From Sedimenticola_A sp040506895 (GTDB lineage Bacteria > Pseudomonadota > Gammaproteobacteria > Chromatiales > Chromatiaceae): 64,000 nt of DNA. Positions within the stretch are counted from its first letter, which is position 1. Every line of letters begins with the position of its first letter. A program made the position numbers and the translations under genes. This document shows, in pieces, positions 8,937 to 19,174 of the stretch. Below the pieces are notes generated by a model that was not told where the DNA came from, did not search any database, and saw only the letters and a program-made list of their open reading frames with translations. The stretch covers positions 1,116,001 to 1,180,000 of the forward strand of contig JBEVVY010000001.1 in NCBI GenBank assembly GCA_040506895.1, written 5' to 3'.

Positions 8937-9710
8937 TCAGTTGTCCGTTGTTTCCCGCTCCACCTGTTCACCGGTCTTTCCGAACCGGCGCTGCCTGTTC
9001 TGAAACGAACCCAGGGCGTCCTCGAACGCCTCGACATCGAAATCCGGCCAGAGCACGGGGGAGAAAAAGAGTTCGCTATAGGCCAGTTGCCAGAGCATGA
9101 AGTTACTCACCCGCTGTTCACCACCGGTACGGATGAAGAGATCGGGATCTGGCTGGTCGGCAAAGGTGAGGGCTTCACTGATCAGATCCTCGGTCACATG
9201 CGAGGGATCGATCTCGCCCGCGCTGATCCTCTCTGCGACCTTGCGGCAGGCCTGGGTGATATCCCAGCGACCACCGTAATTTGCAGCGATCTGCAACAGC
9301 AGCCCATCATTGCCAGAGGTGGCGTTCTCCGCCTCTGCGATGCGTTTCTGAAGCGCTTCGGAGAAAGCGCTGCGATCACCGATGATGCGCAACCTGACGT
9401 TGTTGCGATTGAGGCGTTTCACCTCTTTTTTGAGGGCGACCATGAAGAGGTCCATCAGCAGTCCCACCTCTTTTTTCGGGCGGTTCCAGTTTTCACTGCT
9501 GAAGGCGAACAGGGTCAGGACTTCTACACCATGGATTGCGCACTGCTCCACGGAGGTTCTGACGGATTTGACGCCAGCCTGGTGACCGGCATAGCGGGGA
9601 AGACCACGGTTCTGGGCCCACCGGCCGTTGCCATCCATGATAATGGCCACATGCCGGGGCAACTGGGAAAACTCGGTCATCCCATCAGAACTCTTTCCAG
9701 GGTTGTCCAA
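8937..9710 (-). CDS. uppS: Undecaprenyl diphosphate synthase (cis-prenyltransferase)
   Basis: Builds the C55 lipid carrier used for peptidoglycan and O-antigen from farnesyl and isopentenyl diphosphates. The 257-residue protein shows the signature HVAIIMDGNGRWA, with catalytic Asp at residue 26, and the later motifs FAFSSENWNRP and DLFIRTGGEQRVSNF. An internal Met at residue 11 is an alternative start. It lies 11 bp after the frr stop on the same strand. Confidence 0.95.
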   Translation of the reverse strand: MDNPGKSSDGMTEFSQLPRHVAIIMDGNGRWAQNRGLPRYAGHQAGVKSVRTSVEQCAIHGVEVLTLFAFSSENWNRPKKEVGLLMDLFMVALKKEVKRLNRNNVRLRIIGDRSAFSEALQKRIAEAENATSGNDGLLLQIAANYGGRWDITQACRKVAERISAGEIDPSHVTEDLISEALTFADQPDPDLFIRTGGEQRVSNFMLWQLAYSELFFSPVLWPDFDVEAFEDALGSFQNRQRRFGKTGEQVERETTDN

Positions 9711-9721
9711 TCTGATGCGGA

Positions 9722-10279
9722 TCAGATCGACATCAGGTCTTCTTCTTTCTTGGACAGCAGTTCATCCACGTCCTTGACGTGCTGATCGGTCAGCTTCTGG
9801 ATAATCTCCTGTCCACGACGCTCATCATCCTCCGAGATCAGTTTCTCTTTCACCAGGCTCTTCAGATCCTGGTTGGCGTCACGGCGGATATTGCGTACGG
9901 CGACACGCGCCTGCTCCGCTTCCTGGCGTACCACGCGGATCAGATCCTTGCGTCGTTCCTCGGTCAGAGGGGGCAGCGGCACGCGAATAACGGTACCTGC
10001 GGTATTCGGGTTGAGACCCAGGTCGGAACTCATGATCGCCTTCTCAACGGCGGCCACCATGGTCTTCTCCCAGGGGGTTACAGCCAGGGTGCGTGCATCG
10101 TCAACGCTGATGTTCGCGACCTGGTTGAGGGGGGTGTCATTACCATAGTACGACACCGTGATGTGATCGAGCAGACTGGGATGGGCACGGCCGGTTCTGA
10201 CCTTCGCCAGCTCATTGTTCAGTGCGTCGACACTCTTCCCCATACGCTCGGAGGCGTCTTTTTTTATGTCATCGATCAT
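9722..10279 (-). CDS. frr: Ribosome recycling factor
   Basis: Splits post-termination ribosomes together with EF-G. The 185-residue length is exactly the family norm. The sequence has the typical three-helix-bundle composition and the motifs LAKVRTGRAHPSLLDHI and IRVPLPPLTEERRKDL. Its start overlaps the pyrH stop by 4 bp (ATGA), so translation is probably coupled. Neighbours pyrH, tsf and rpsB are the usual ones. Confidence 0.97.
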   Translation of the reverse strand: MIDDIKKDASERMGKSVDALNNELAKVRTGRAHPSLLDHITVSYYGNDTPLNQVANISVDDARTLAVTPWEKTMVAAVEKAIMSSDLGLNPNTAGTVIRVPLPPLTEERRKDLIRVVRQEAEQARVAVRNIRRDANQDLKSLVKEKLISEDDERRGQEIIQKLTDQHVKDVDELLSKKEEDLMSI

Positions 10280-11004
10280 TGTCCATCTCCACTCTCGACT
10301 AGAGAACCCACATCCTCTCCCTGCAGCAGGCGCATCAGGGCACCCTGCTCATTGATGTTCATCACGCGAAGGGGCATGGCATTGTCGCGGCAAAGAACAA
10401 TGGCTGCCGCGTCCATCACCTTCAGTCCCTCTGCAAGAGCCTGATCATAACTCAGACGGGGATAAAAAACCGCCTCGGGATCCTTCATGGGATCGGCCGA
10501 ATAGATACCATCGACCTTGGTTGCCTTGATCATCAGCTGTGCGCCGATCTCGATCGCCCTGAGACTGGCAGCTGAATCGGTGGTAAAGAAAGGGTTGCCG
10601 GTACCGGCGGCCAGAATGACCACCTCGCCATCATCGAGATGCCTGACGGCGTTGCGGCGTACGTAGAAATCACACACCTGCTCCATCTTGATGGCGGAGA
10701 GTGTTCTGGCCTTTACGCCGATCTTCTGCAGGGCATCCGCCATCGCCATGGAGTTCATGACCGTGGCGAGCATTCCCATGTGATCACCGGAGACCCGGTC
10801 GATCCCGGCCTTGGCGAGTCCCTCGCCACGGAAGATGTTACCTCCGCCGATAACCAGGCCGATCTGCATGCCGGCATCAACCAGCTCCTTGATATCGCCG
10901 GCGACGCGGGAGATCACTGTCGGATCGATCCCGAAATTGCCCTGCCCCATCAGCGCCTCACCGCTGAGTTTGAGTAAGATGCGTTGGCAGATCATTCCCG
11001 ACAT
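10276..11004 (-). CDS. pyrH: Uridylate kinase
   Basis: Phosphorylates UMP to UDP with ATP; hexameric and allosterically controlled in bacteria. The 242-residue protein belongs to the amino-acid kinase fold. It has the N-terminal RILLKLSGEALMG, the glycine-rich VIGGGNIFRG segment, and AAGTGNPFFTTDSAA, all diagnostic for bacterial UMP kinases. A GC-rich hairpin separates it from tsf upstream, and it overlaps frr downstream. Confidence 0.97.
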   Translation of the reverse strand: MSGMICQRILLKLSGEALMGQGNFGIDPTVISRVAGDIKELVDAGMQIGLVIGGGNIFRGEGLAKAGIDRVSGDHMGMLATVMNSMAMADALQKIGVKARTLSAIKMEQVCDFYVRRNAVRHLDDGEVVILAAGTGNPFFTTDSAASLRAIEIGAQLMIKATKVDGIYSADPMKDPEAVFYPRLSYDQALAEGLKVMDAAAIVLCRDNAMPLRVMNINEQGALMRLLQGEDVGSLVESGDGQ

Positions 11005-11054
11005 ATGATTCCGGACCCCTCCCGGTTGTGATTTACTGTTTCTTATTATTAAGA

Positions 11055-11075
11055 GGCCCCCGTGTACCGGGGGCC
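11055..11075 (-). terminator. Hairpin between tsf and pyrH
   Basis: The GC-rich inverted repeat GGCCCCC / GGGGGCC follows the tsf stop by about 20 nt on the minus strand. The downstream sequence is T-rich but broken (TCTTAATAATAAG), so it may only partly terminate or may act as a processing/stability hairpin in the rpsB-tsf-pyrH-frr transcript. Confidence 0.6.
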
Positions 11076-11094
11076 TTACAGCCTTTCAGCCTGC

Positions 11095-11988
11095 TCAGTT
11101 ACCTGCAGCAGCGGCCTGGGCGGCAACTTCGTCCGCGAAGTTCTCGACCTTCTTCTCGATGCCCTCACCCACCTCGAAGCGGGAGAAACCGGCAACCTTT
11201 GCATTGGCGCCGGAGAGCAGCTTGCCGACGGTCTGATCGGGGTCCTTCACGAAAGCCTGACCGACCAGGGTGATCTCGGCCAGGTACTTGCGTACACGAC
11301 CCTCGATGATCTTGTCGACGATGTTCTCGGGCTTACCGCTTTCCAGTGCCTGGGTTTTGAAGATTTCACGCTCTTTAGCCAGCATGTCTGCAGGAACCTG
11401 CTCTTCGGAAACGCAAACAGGGTTGCTGGCCGCAACATGCATCGCAATATCCTTGCCCAGGCTCTCGTCGCCACCTTCCAGGTCAACGACAACGCCGATA
11501 CGCACGCCGTGCTGGTAGCTGGCCAGCTGACCGTTTTCGGTGCTGAAGCGCTGGAAGCGACGCACGTTCATGTTCTCACCGATCTTGGCGATCAGGGCTT
11601 CGCGGGCGGTATTGATGGTGGTCTCTTCACCGTCGTGCAGGGGCTGCTCCAGCAGCGCCTCGACACCGTCCACGTCAGAGTTAAGGACGCGCTCGGCAAC
11701 GGCGTTGGCAAAAGAGGTGAAGTTCTCATCCTTTGCAACGAAGTCGGTCTCGCAGTTGACTTCCACCATAGCGGCTTTCTTTGCATCGTCGCTGTACTTG
11801 ATAACGATGATGCCTTCGGCAGCCGTGCGGCCGGACTTCTTGGCAGCCTTGGCCTGGCCGGATTTGCGCATCATCTCGATGGCAGCTTCGATGTCGCCAT
11901 CGGTTTCAACCAGCGCCTTTTTACATTCCATCATGCCGGAACCGGTACGCTCACGCAGTTCCTTTACCATTGAGGCAGTAATAGCCAT
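11095..11988 (-). CDS. tsf: Elongation factor Ts
   Basis: Nucleotide exchange factor for EF-Tu. The 297-residue protein begins MAITASMVKELRERTGSGMMECKKAL, the conserved N-terminal module. It has the core motif VEVNCETDFVAKDE and two EF-Ts dimerisation repeats. It follows rpsB by 138 bp on the same strand, the universal rpsB-tsf pair. Confidence 0.98.
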   Translation of the reverse strand: MAITASMVKELRERTGSGMMECKKALVETDGDIEAAIEMMRKSGQAKAAKKSGRTAAEGIIVIKYSDDAKKAAMVEVNCETDFVAKDENFTSFANAVAERVLNSDVDGVEALLEQPLHDGEETTINTAREALIAKIGENMNVRRFQRFSTENGQLASYQHGVRIGVVVDLEGGDESLGKDIAMHVAASNPVCVSEEQVPADMLAKEREIFKTQALESGKPENIVDKIIEGRVRKYLAEITLVGQAFVKDPDQTVGKLLSGANAKVAGFSRFEVGEGIEKKVENFADEVAAQAAAAGN

Positions 11989-12022
11989 GGTTAGATTTCC
12001 TCACGTTGTAAATCAATCAGGG

Positions 12023-12050
12023 TGTCTCTCCTAGATGACAGGAGACACCT
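12023..12050 (-). promoter_or_regulatory. Hairpin in the rpsB-tsf spacer
   Basis: The rpsB-tsf spacer contains an inverted repeat, on the minus strand GTGTCTCCT ... AGGAGAGACAC, about 35 nt before the tsf start. It has no following T-run. It may tune expression of tsf relative to rpsB by attenuation or RNA processing. A second GC-rich pairing (ACCCCGC / GCGGGGT) lies just upstream, at about 12069-12098. Confidence 0.5.
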
Positions 12051-12126
12051 TTGAATATGAAGATCCGCCACCCCGCTCACGGCAAATCCCCGGGCGGGGT
12101 GTCACGGATCGACTGGCAGCCGCTGT

Positions 12127-12879
<753 letters not shown>

Positions 12880-12978
12880 AAAATCTCCAAATTGTTGGGT
12901 TTTTCCTCCACACACCCCGGCCGCCGACCCGGTTTCCCGGGCACCCCGACAGTCGTGACGGTGTGTGTGTGTAGTTGT

Positions 12979-13003
12979 CCCCGGCGGTCGATTTTCGCCG
13001 GGG
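12979..13003 (-). promoter_or_regulatory. rpsB 5' leader hairpin
   Basis: The rpsB leader (12880 to about 13030) has a stable hairpin, CCCCGGCG paired with CGCCGGGG's reverse arm around a short loop, roughly 100 nt before the start. A plausible promoter lies just upstream on the minus strand (TTGTGG, 17 bp, TATAAA, about 13027-13055). Leader-mediated S2 autoregulation is known in gammaproteobacteria. Whether this hairpin is the S2 target is inference. Confidence 0.45.
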
Positions 13004-13121
13004 TTCAGAATTGTTTGCGATCCTGAGGCGCGCTTTATATCATATCGCGCCTGATGCCACAATCATTGGGACCACCCCCAAGATCTTATTTTTCCCAAAG
13101 TTTTTCAGGAATCCTAGCCAG

Positions 13122-13922
13122 ATGAGCGTAACCATCAAGACCGCCGATGAAATAGAGAAAATGCGTATAGCCGGACGACTCGCTGCAGATGTGCTGGATA
13201 TGATCGAACCCCATGTGAAACCCGGCATCACCACCGATGAGCTCAACCAGTTGTGCCATGACCATATCGTCAATGTGCAGAATGCGATTCCCGCCCCGCT
13301 CAACTACCGCGGCTTCCCGAAATCGATCTGTACCTCGGTCAATCACCAGGTCTGCCACGGCATCCCGGGCGGGAAGAAACTGAAGAACGGCGACGTCGTG
13401 AATATCGACATCACCGTCATCAAGGACGGCTTCCACGGAGACACCAGCAAGATGTTCTTCGTCGGGGAGCCCTCGATCCTGGCCAAGCGGCTTGTAAAAG
13501 TGGCCCACGAAGCGCTCTGGACCGGAATCCGCATGGTCCGTCCGGGCGCCACCCTCGGTGATATCGGCAGCGCCATCCAGCGCCACACGGAGGCCCACAA
13601 CTACTCCGTTGTGCGCGAGTACTGCGGACACGGTATCGGCAGGGACTTCCACGAAGATCCGCAGGTTCTCCACTATGGCACCGCCGGTAGCGGCATGACG
13701 CTCCAGGCTGGCATGTGTTTCACCATCGAACCGATGATCAACGCCGGCAAACGCCAGGTCAAACTGCTGCCGGACGGCTGGACCGTGGTCACCAAGGACC
13801 GCACTCTCTCCGCACAATGGGAACACACCCTGCTGGTGACGGATGAGGGTTGCGAAGTCCTCACCCTGCGGGCCGACGAGCGCGAACAGGCCGAATCCGG
13901 GGCCGCACAGAGCAATGCCTGA
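13122..13922 (+). CDS. map: Methionine aminopeptidase, type I
   Basis: Removes N-terminal Met from new proteins; a di-metal enzyme. The 266-residue protein starts at ATG 13122 (MSVTIKTADEIEKMRIAGRLAADVL). The metal ligands are visible: HGDTS and DIT for the two Asp residues, the HGIGRDFHE His, and Glu in FTIEPM and WEHT. It is divergent from rpsB, as in most relatives, and overlaps glnD downstream. An upstream in-frame ATG at 12975 would extend through the rpsB leader and is rejected. Confidence 0.97.
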   Translation: MSVTIKTADEIEKMRIAGRLAADVLDMIEPHVKPGITTDELNQLCHDHIVNVQNAIPAPLNYRGFPKSICTSVNHQVCHGIPGGKKLKNGDVVNIDITVIKDGFHGDTSKMFFVGEPSILAKRLVKVAHEALWTGIRMVRPGATLGDIGSAIQRHTEAHNYSVVREYCGHGIGRDFHEDPQVLHYGTAGSGMTLQAGMCFTIEPMINAGKRQVKLLPDGWTVVTKDRTLSAQWEHTLLVTDEGCEVLTLRADEREQAESGAAQSNA

Positions 13923-16566
13923 GCGCATTCTGGACACTGCGGCCTTTCTCAAGCAGGCCGCCGAGACAGACAAGCCCCTGCCCCTGTTCCGGGATGCCAT
14001 CTCCACCGGCAAGGCGCAGCTGAAAAACCTTTTCGAGCAGGGGGTTCCGGTCAATGAACTGGTGCGGCTGAGAGCCGATTTCACCGACATCCTGCTGGCA
14101 GCAGCCTGGAAGCTGAAAATCCCCCAGGAGGCCGATACCGCGCTCATCGCAGTGGGTGGATACGGCCGTGGTGAACTCCACCCCGCATCGGATATCGATC
14201 TTCTGATTCTGCTTGGCGAGGGGGACCACGACAGTCTGAACGAGCCCCTGAGCGAACTGCTCACCTTCTTCTGGGATATCGGCCTGGAAATCGGCCACAG
14301 CGTGCGCACCCTGGATGAGAGTATCGAAGAGGCAGAGCGCGACATCACCGTCGCAACCAACCTGATGGAATCGAGACTGCTCAGCGGCCCTGTCAGGCTC
14401 TTCAACCAGCTTCGTGAGAGCACGGGACCCGACAAAATCTGGCCCAGCGAGCGCTTCTTCCAGGCCAAGCGGGAGGAGCAGAAGCAGCGCCACCTGAAGT
14501 TCGACGGCACCGTCAGCAACCTGGAGCCCAACATAAAGGAGAGTCCAGGCGGACTTCGGGATATCCAGATGATCGGCTGGGTGGTGAAGCGCCATTTCAG
14601 GGCGGAGACCCTGGATGAACTGGTCGCCCACGGGTTTCTCACCGAGGCTGAATTCCAGGACCTGATGGAGGGCCAGGAGCTGCTCTGGCGAATCCGCTTC
14701 GCCCTGCACCTGCTCACCGGCCGCCACGAGGACCGCATCCTCTTCGACTACCAGCGCACCCTGGCAGAGCAGTTCGGTTACAGCGATGATGAGAACGGCC
14801 TGGGTGTCGAGAAGTTCATGCAGAACTACTACCAGATCGCGATCCGTCTGAACCGTATGAACGAGATGCTGCTGCAGCTGTTCCAGGAGTACATCCTGCT
14901 CAAGTGTCACCTGGACGAGCCCAAGCCCATCAATCCCCGCTTCCACTCCAGGAGCGGTTTTCTCGAGATCACCGGCGAGGATATCTTCGAAAAGCACCCC
15001 CTCGCGCTGCTGGAGATGTTCCTCATCATGGAACAGCATCCGGAACTCTACGGTGTTCGTGCCAGTACCATCCGCCTGGCCAGGAGCCACCGCCACCTGA
15101 TCGATGAGAAGTTCAGGGCAGACCCGGCGTCCCGGCACATGTTCATGGAGATACTGCGCCAGCCCAGGGGCATCACCCATGAGCTGCGCCGCATGAACCG
15201 CTACGGCATCCTGGCGCGCTATATTCCGGAGTTCGCCAATATCGTCGGGCGCATGCAGTACGACCTGTTCCACGCCTACACGGTGGATGAGCACACCCTG
15301 TTTCTGATCCGCAACCTGCGCCGCTTCGCAGTTCCCGATCACCGCGCCGAGTTCCCCCTCTGCAGCGACATCATGGAACGGCTGCCGAAGCACGAACTGA
15401 TCTACCTGGCCGCCCTGTTCCACGATATCGCCAAGGGCCGTGGCGGAGACCACTCGGAACTGGGCGCCCGCGACGCCCTTGAATTCTGCAGGCACCACGA
15501 CCTGAGCGAGCACGAGAGCCGCCTGGTCGCCTGGCTGGTGGAGAAACACCTGCTGATGTCCATAACCGCCCAACGCAAGGACACCAGCGACCCCGATGTC
15601 ATCCGCGCCTTTGCCGAAGAGGTGAAAAACCCCGTCAGGCTCGACTACCTCTACCTGCTGACCGTGGCGGACATCCGCTCCACCGATCCGAAAAAATGGA
15701 ACAGCTGGAAAAATTCCCTGCTCAGGGACCTCTACCTGGCCACCAAGCAGGCGCTGCTGAGAGGGCTTGAGAATCTCCAGGACAGGGACGAGGTGATTCA
15801 GAACAAGCAGGCCGGCGCCCGTCACATGCTGAAGGCCGAAGGTTTCAGTACCGACCAGGCCAACAACTTCTGGCTGACCCTGAGCCTGGAGTACTTTCTG
15901 CACCACACCTGGGAGGAGATCGCCTGGCAGAGCAAGATGGTGCTGACAGCCAAGGAGGAGGACCTGCCCCTGGTCTTGTTGCGAAAATCGAGCACCCGGG
16001 GCGGAAACGAGGTTTTCATCTACTGTACCGACAGGGACAACCTGTTCGCCCTCACCACCAGCCTGCTCGACCAGCTGGGACTCAACATTCTGGGGGCGCG
16101 TATCGAATCCACCCATACCGGCTACTCTCTGAGCAGCTACCTGGTCCTCGAGAACGACGGCAACCCGGTGAATGACCCCGGCCGACGTGAAGAGATCTGC
16201 GCCACCCTGAAACAGACCCTGGGCAGTGAACAGATCGACGACCTCACCGTGACCCGGCGCATTCCGCGCCAGATGAAGCACTTCTCTACGCCCACGCGAG
16301 TTGATTTCGTGGAGGACAGGGGCAACCAGCGCACTATCATGAAGCTGGTCACCGACGATCGTCCCGGCCTGCTCTCACAGGTGGGCTACGCCTTCACCGC
16401 CTGCGGTCTGCGCCTGATCAACGCCAAGATCGCCACCATAGGAGCCATCGCCGAAGACACCTTCTTCATTACCGACCGCGAGGACCGCCCGTTGAGCGGA
16501 AGGGAACAGTTCGAATGTATCGAGAGAGCAATCAGGGAACGGCTCGACACCAATTCGGACACCTGA
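13915..16566 (+). CDS. glnD: [Protein-PII] uridylyltransferase / uridylyl-removing enzyme GlnD
   Basis: Primary nitrogen sensor: uridylylates PII proteins when glutamine is low and removes UMP when it is high. The 883-residue protein starts at ATG 13915, overlapping the map stop by 8 bp. The nucleotidyltransferase motif GGYGRGELHPASDIDLLIL lies near residue 80. The HD hydrolase domain follows (LAALFHDIAKGRGGDHSELGA, about residue 500), then two C-terminal ACT domains (about 700-880), the last including DRPGLLSQVGYAF. Domain order and length are complete. Confidence 0.97.
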   Translation: MPERILDTAAFLKQAAETDKPLPLFRDAISTGKAQLKNLFEQGVPVNELVRLRADFTDILLAAAWKLKIPQEADTALIAVGGYGRGELHPASDIDLLILLGEGDHDSLNEPLSELLTFFWDIGLEIGHSVRTLDESIEEAERDITVATNLMESRLLSGPVRLFNQLRESTGPDKIWPSERFFQAKREEQKQRHLKFDGTVSNLEPNIKESPGGLRDIQMIGWVVKRHFRAETLDELVAHGFLTEAEFQDLMEGQELLWRIRFALHLLTGRHEDRILFDYQRTLAEQFGYSDDENGLGVEKFMQNYYQIAIRLNRMNEMLLQLFQEYILLKCHLDEPKPINPRFHSRSGFLEITGEDIFEKHPLALLEMFLIMEQHPELYGVRASTIRLARSHRHLIDEKFRADPASRHMFMEILRQPRGITHELRRMNRYGILARYIPEFANIVGRMQYDLFHAYTVDEHTLFLIRNLRRFAVPDHRAEFPLCSDIMERLPKHELIYLAALFHDIAKGRGGDHSELGARDALEFCRHHDLSEHESRLVAWLVEKHLLMSITAQRKDTSDPDVIRAFAEEVKNPVRLDYLYLLTVADIRSTDPKKWNSWKNSLLRDLYLATKQALLRGLENLQDRDEVIQNKQAGARHMLKAEGFSTDQANNFWLTLSLEYFLHHTWEEIAWQSKMVLTAKEEDLPLVLLRKSSTRGGNEVFIYCTDRDNLFALTTSLLDQLGLNILGARIESTHTGYSLSSYLVLENDGNPVNDPGRREEICATLKQTLGSEQIDDLTVTRRIPRQMKHFSTPTRVDFVEDRGNQRTIMKLVTDDRPGLLSQVGYAFTACGLRLINAKIATIGAIAEDTFFITDREDRPLSGREQFECIERAIRERLDTNSDT

Positions 16567-16627
16567 AGCGCCCCGTGAGAGCCGATTTCGATGCAGATCG
16601 GGCCGCCGGCGGGCAGCGCTCTTTTTT
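16567..16627 (+). terminator. Probable terminator after glnD
   Basis: Directly after the glnD stop, AGCGCCCCG (16567-16575) can pair with CGGGCAGCGCT (16610-16620) with a small bulge. A run of seven T follows at 16622-16628. The loop is long and GC-rich, so the exact fold is uncertain. Confidence 0.5.
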
Positions 16628-16709
16628 TCGCACCTGCAGCACGTTGGTCTGACAGCCCGAATAGCCTATACTACGCGCCTCGTAAGACGCCGGACCAGCC
16701 GGCCAAAGT

Positions 16710-17921
16710 ATGACTGAGCACCCGATGAATCCCAATCTGGACAGACTCCAGCCCTATCCCTTCCAGAAACTGGCAGCCCTCAAGGCAGGCATTACGCCCC
16801 CTGCGGAGCTGCCGCATATCGCACTCTCCATTGGTGAGCCGAAACACAAGACCCCGGTCTTCATCCGCGATGCCCTGCAAAACAACCTCCACGGCGTGGC
16901 CACCTACTCCGCCACCAAGGGAACGCTGGAGCTGCGCCTGGCCATTGCCGACTGGCTGATCAGACGCTATGGCCTGCCCCAGGAGAACCTGGACCCCGAA
17001 CGGCACATTCTGCCGGTCAACGGTACCCGCGAGGCGCTGTTCGCCTTTGCCCAGGCCGCGGTCGACTCATCCGGTAATCCGCTGGTGCTGATGCCCAACC
17101 CCTTCTACCAGATCTACGAAGGTGCGGCCCTGCTTGCCGGCGCCGAGCCGCTCTTTCTCTCCTGTTCGGCCGAAAACAACTTTCTGCCCGACTATGACAG
17201 CATCAGCGACGAGACCTGGAACCGTTGCCAACTGCTCTACATCTGCTCACCCGGCAACCCCACGGGCGCAGTGGCGGACATGGAGACCCTGCAGAAGCTG
17301 ATCAACCTGGCCGACAAGCACGATTTCATCATCGCCTCGGACGAGTGCTACTCGGAGATCTACCCGGACGAGGAGAACCCGCCACCGGGCCTGCTGCAGG
17401 CCGCCCACGCGATGGGCAACGACGAATACCGTCACTGCATCGTCTTCAACAGCCTTTCGAAGCGTTCCAGCGTACCCGGCCTGCGTTCGGGATTCGTTGC
17501 CGGTGATGCAGAACTGATCAACCCCTTCTTCCTCTATCGCACCTACCACGGCTGTGCCATGCCTACCCATCACCAGGCCGCCAGCATCAAGGCCTGGGGC
17601 GACGAACAGCATGTGCAGGAGAACCGCACCCTCTACCGCAAGAAACTCGAAGCGGTGCACGACATCCTGTACGATGTACTGCCTGCAGAGCGTGCCGGGG
17701 CCGGATTCTACATGTGGCCGGAAACCCCGATAGCGGATACCGTGTTCGCACGCGACCTGTTTGCACAGCAGAACGTTACGGTGCTGCCCGGCAGCTTCCT
17801 CTCCCGGGATGTGGATGGCATGAATCCCGGCAGTCACCGAGTGCGCATGGCACTGGTGGCGGCGATGGACGAGTGCGTCGAGGCGGCCCAGCGCATAAAG
17901 ACATATATAGAATCGTTGTAG
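16710..17921 (+). CDS. dapC: Succinyldiaminopimelate transaminase
   Basis: PLP-dependent aminotransferase making N-succinyl-LL-diaminopimelate in lysine and peptidoglycan precursor synthesis. The 403-residue protein is fold type I. It has CSPGNPTGAVADMETL, SDECYSEIYPDEENPP, and the PLP-binding Lys in FNSLSKRSSVPGLRSGF. An internal Met at residue 6 (16725) is an alternative start. It heads dapC-dapD-(ArsC-like)-dapE, which supports DapC over other class I aminotransferases. Confidence 0.93.
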   Translation: MTEHPMNPNLDRLQPYPFQKLAALKAGITPPAELPHIALSIGEPKHKTPVFIRDALQNNLHGVATYSATKGTLELRLAIADWLIRRYGLPQENLDPERHILPVNGTREALFAFAQAAVDSSGNPLVLMPNPFYQIYEGAALLAGAEPLFLSCSAENNFLPDYDSISDETWNRCQLLYICSPGNPTGAVADMETLQKLINLADKHDFIIASDECYSEIYPDEENPPPGLLQAAHAMGNDEYRHCIVFNSLSKRSSVPGLRSGFVAGDAELINPFFLYRTYHGCAMPTHHQAASIKAWGDEQHVQENRTLYRKKLEAVHDILYDVLPAERAGAGFYMWPETPIADTVFARDLFAQQNVTVLPGSFLSRDVDGMNPGSHRVRMALVAAMDECVEAAQRIKTYIESL

Positions 17922-17946
17922 CCAAGAATACTATCTGGAGAAAAAA

Positions 17947-18768
17947 ATGAGCGATATCCAGTCGATCATCATCGAAGCCTTCGAAAACCGGGCCGAAATC
18001 ACCCCCCGCAATGTTGATACCGTGGTCAAGGACGCCGTGGCCGAGGCCATCGAGCAGCTGGACCGCGGTGAGATCCGCGTGGCGGAGAAGAAAGAGGGCG
18101 ACTGGGTGGTCAACGACTGGGTGAAGAAGGCGGTTCTGCTCTCCTTCCGCATCCACGACAACGAGTTCCTGAAGGGTGGCTTCACCAACTACTACGACAA
18201 GGTACCGTCCAAGTACGCCGACATGAACTCCCGTGAATTCCGCGAGACCGGTGTCCGCGTGGTTCCCCCGGCAACCGCCCGCAAGGGTGCCTACATCGCC
18301 CCCAGCACCGTGCTGATGCCCTCCTATGTCAACATCGGCGCCTACGTTGACAGCGGCACCATGGTGGATACCTGGGCCACGGTCGGTTCCTGCGCCCAGA
18401 TCGGTAAAAACGTCCACCTTTCCGGCGGTGTCGGTATCGGCGGCGTACTGGAGCCCCTGCAGGCGGCCCCCACCATCATCGAGGACAACGCCTTCATCGG
18501 TGCCCGCTCCGAAATCGTGGAGGGTGTGATCGTAGAGGAAGGCGCGGTTATCTCCATGGGCGTCTACATTGGCCAGTCGACCAAGATCTACAACCGCGAG
18601 ACCGGTGAAATCAGCTTCGGCCGTGTACCGGCTGGCGCCGTGGTGGTGCCCGGCAGCCTCCCCTCCAAGGATGGCAGCCACAGCCTCTACTGCGCGGTGA
18701 TCATCAAGCAGGTGGATGAAAAGACCCGCTCCAAGGTCGGCATCAACGAACTGCTGCGCGATATCTGA
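17947..18768 (+). CDS. dapD: 2,3,4,5-tetrahydropyridine-2,6-dicarboxylate N-succinyltransferase
   Basis: Succinylates tetrahydrodipicolinate in the lysine/DAP pathway. The 273-residue protein has the N-terminal helical domain and a left-handed beta-helix of hexapeptide repeats (about 105-230), with GGVGIGGVLEPLQAAPTIIEDN as the family signature. It begins 25 bp after dapC with a GGAG ribosome-binding site at about 17937. Confidence 0.97.
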   Translation: MSDIQSIIIEAFENRAEITPRNVDTVVKDAVAEAIEQLDRGEIRVAEKKEGDWVVNDWVKKAVLLSFRIHDNEFLKGGFTNYYDKVPSKYADMNSREFRETGVRVVPPATARKGAYIAPSTVLMPSYVNIGAYVDSGTMVDTWATVGSCAQIGKNVHLSGGVGIGGVLEPLQAAPTIIEDNAFIGARSEIVEGVIVEEGAVISMGVYIGQSTKIYNRETGEISFGRVPAGAVVVPGSLPSKDGSHSLYCAVIIKQVDEKTRSKVGINELLRDI

Positions 18769-18818
18769 GCATTGGCAGATCCGCAGGGTTCTCATTGAAC
18801 CCTGCGGGCAGAATGATC

Positions 18819-19169
18819 ATGATCACGATTTACGGCATTCCCAACTGCGACACCATGAAAAAAGCCCGCAAGTGGCTGGAAGCCCATGGTGTCGAATACC
18901 AGTTCCATGACTTCAAAAAGCTCGGCCTCGAAGAGAAACAGCTCAAAGCCTGGGTGAAAGAACTCGGCTGGGAGATCCTGCTCAACCGCCGCGGCATGAT
19001 GTGGCGCAAGCTGGAAGATGACGTCAAGGCGAATATCGACGAAGCGTCAGCTATAAAGGTCATGCTGGAAATTCCCAGTATTATCAAGCGTCCAGTGCTG
19101 GATCTGGGTAATCGACGAATCGTCGGCTTCTCTGAAGCCAGCTACTCCGAACTCTTCCCGGACAGGTAA
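18819..19169 (+). CDS. ArsC/Spx-family protein (YffB-like)
   Basis: Thioredoxin-fold protein of the arsenate-reductase-like family. The N-terminus MITIYGIPNCDTMKKARKWLE carries a single Cys in the NCDT motif; the rest matches the YffB group (HDFKK, LNRRGMMWRKL, IKRPVLDLGNR). About 116 residues. In E. coli the homologue yffB also lies immediately before dapE. True arsenate reduction is doubtful; the role may be glutathione-linked. ATGs at 18795, 18813 and 18819 are in frame; the last gives the family N-terminus. Confidence 0.88.
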   Translation: MITIYGIPNCDTMKKARKWLEAHGVEYQFHDFKKLGLEEKQLKAWVKELGWEILLNRRGMMWRKLEDDVKANIDEASAIKVMLEIPSIIKRPVLDLGNRRIVGFSEASYSELFPDR

Positions 19170-19174
19170 CAACA

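Noticed and set aside
12975..13121. Extended N-terminus of methionine aminopeptidase
   Set aside because: The upstream part runs through the rpsB promoter and leader; the conserved protein starts at 13122.
13086..14738. 550-codon minus-strand frame opposite map and glnD
   Set aside because: Antisense to two conserved genes, low-complexity Ser/Arg-rich translation, no start context.
13861..16281. Long open frame (806 codons) on the minus strand opposite glnD
   Set aside because: It lies fully antisense to a well-supported GlnD with all motifs. GC-rich codon bias opens the complementary frame; the translation has no recognisable domain.
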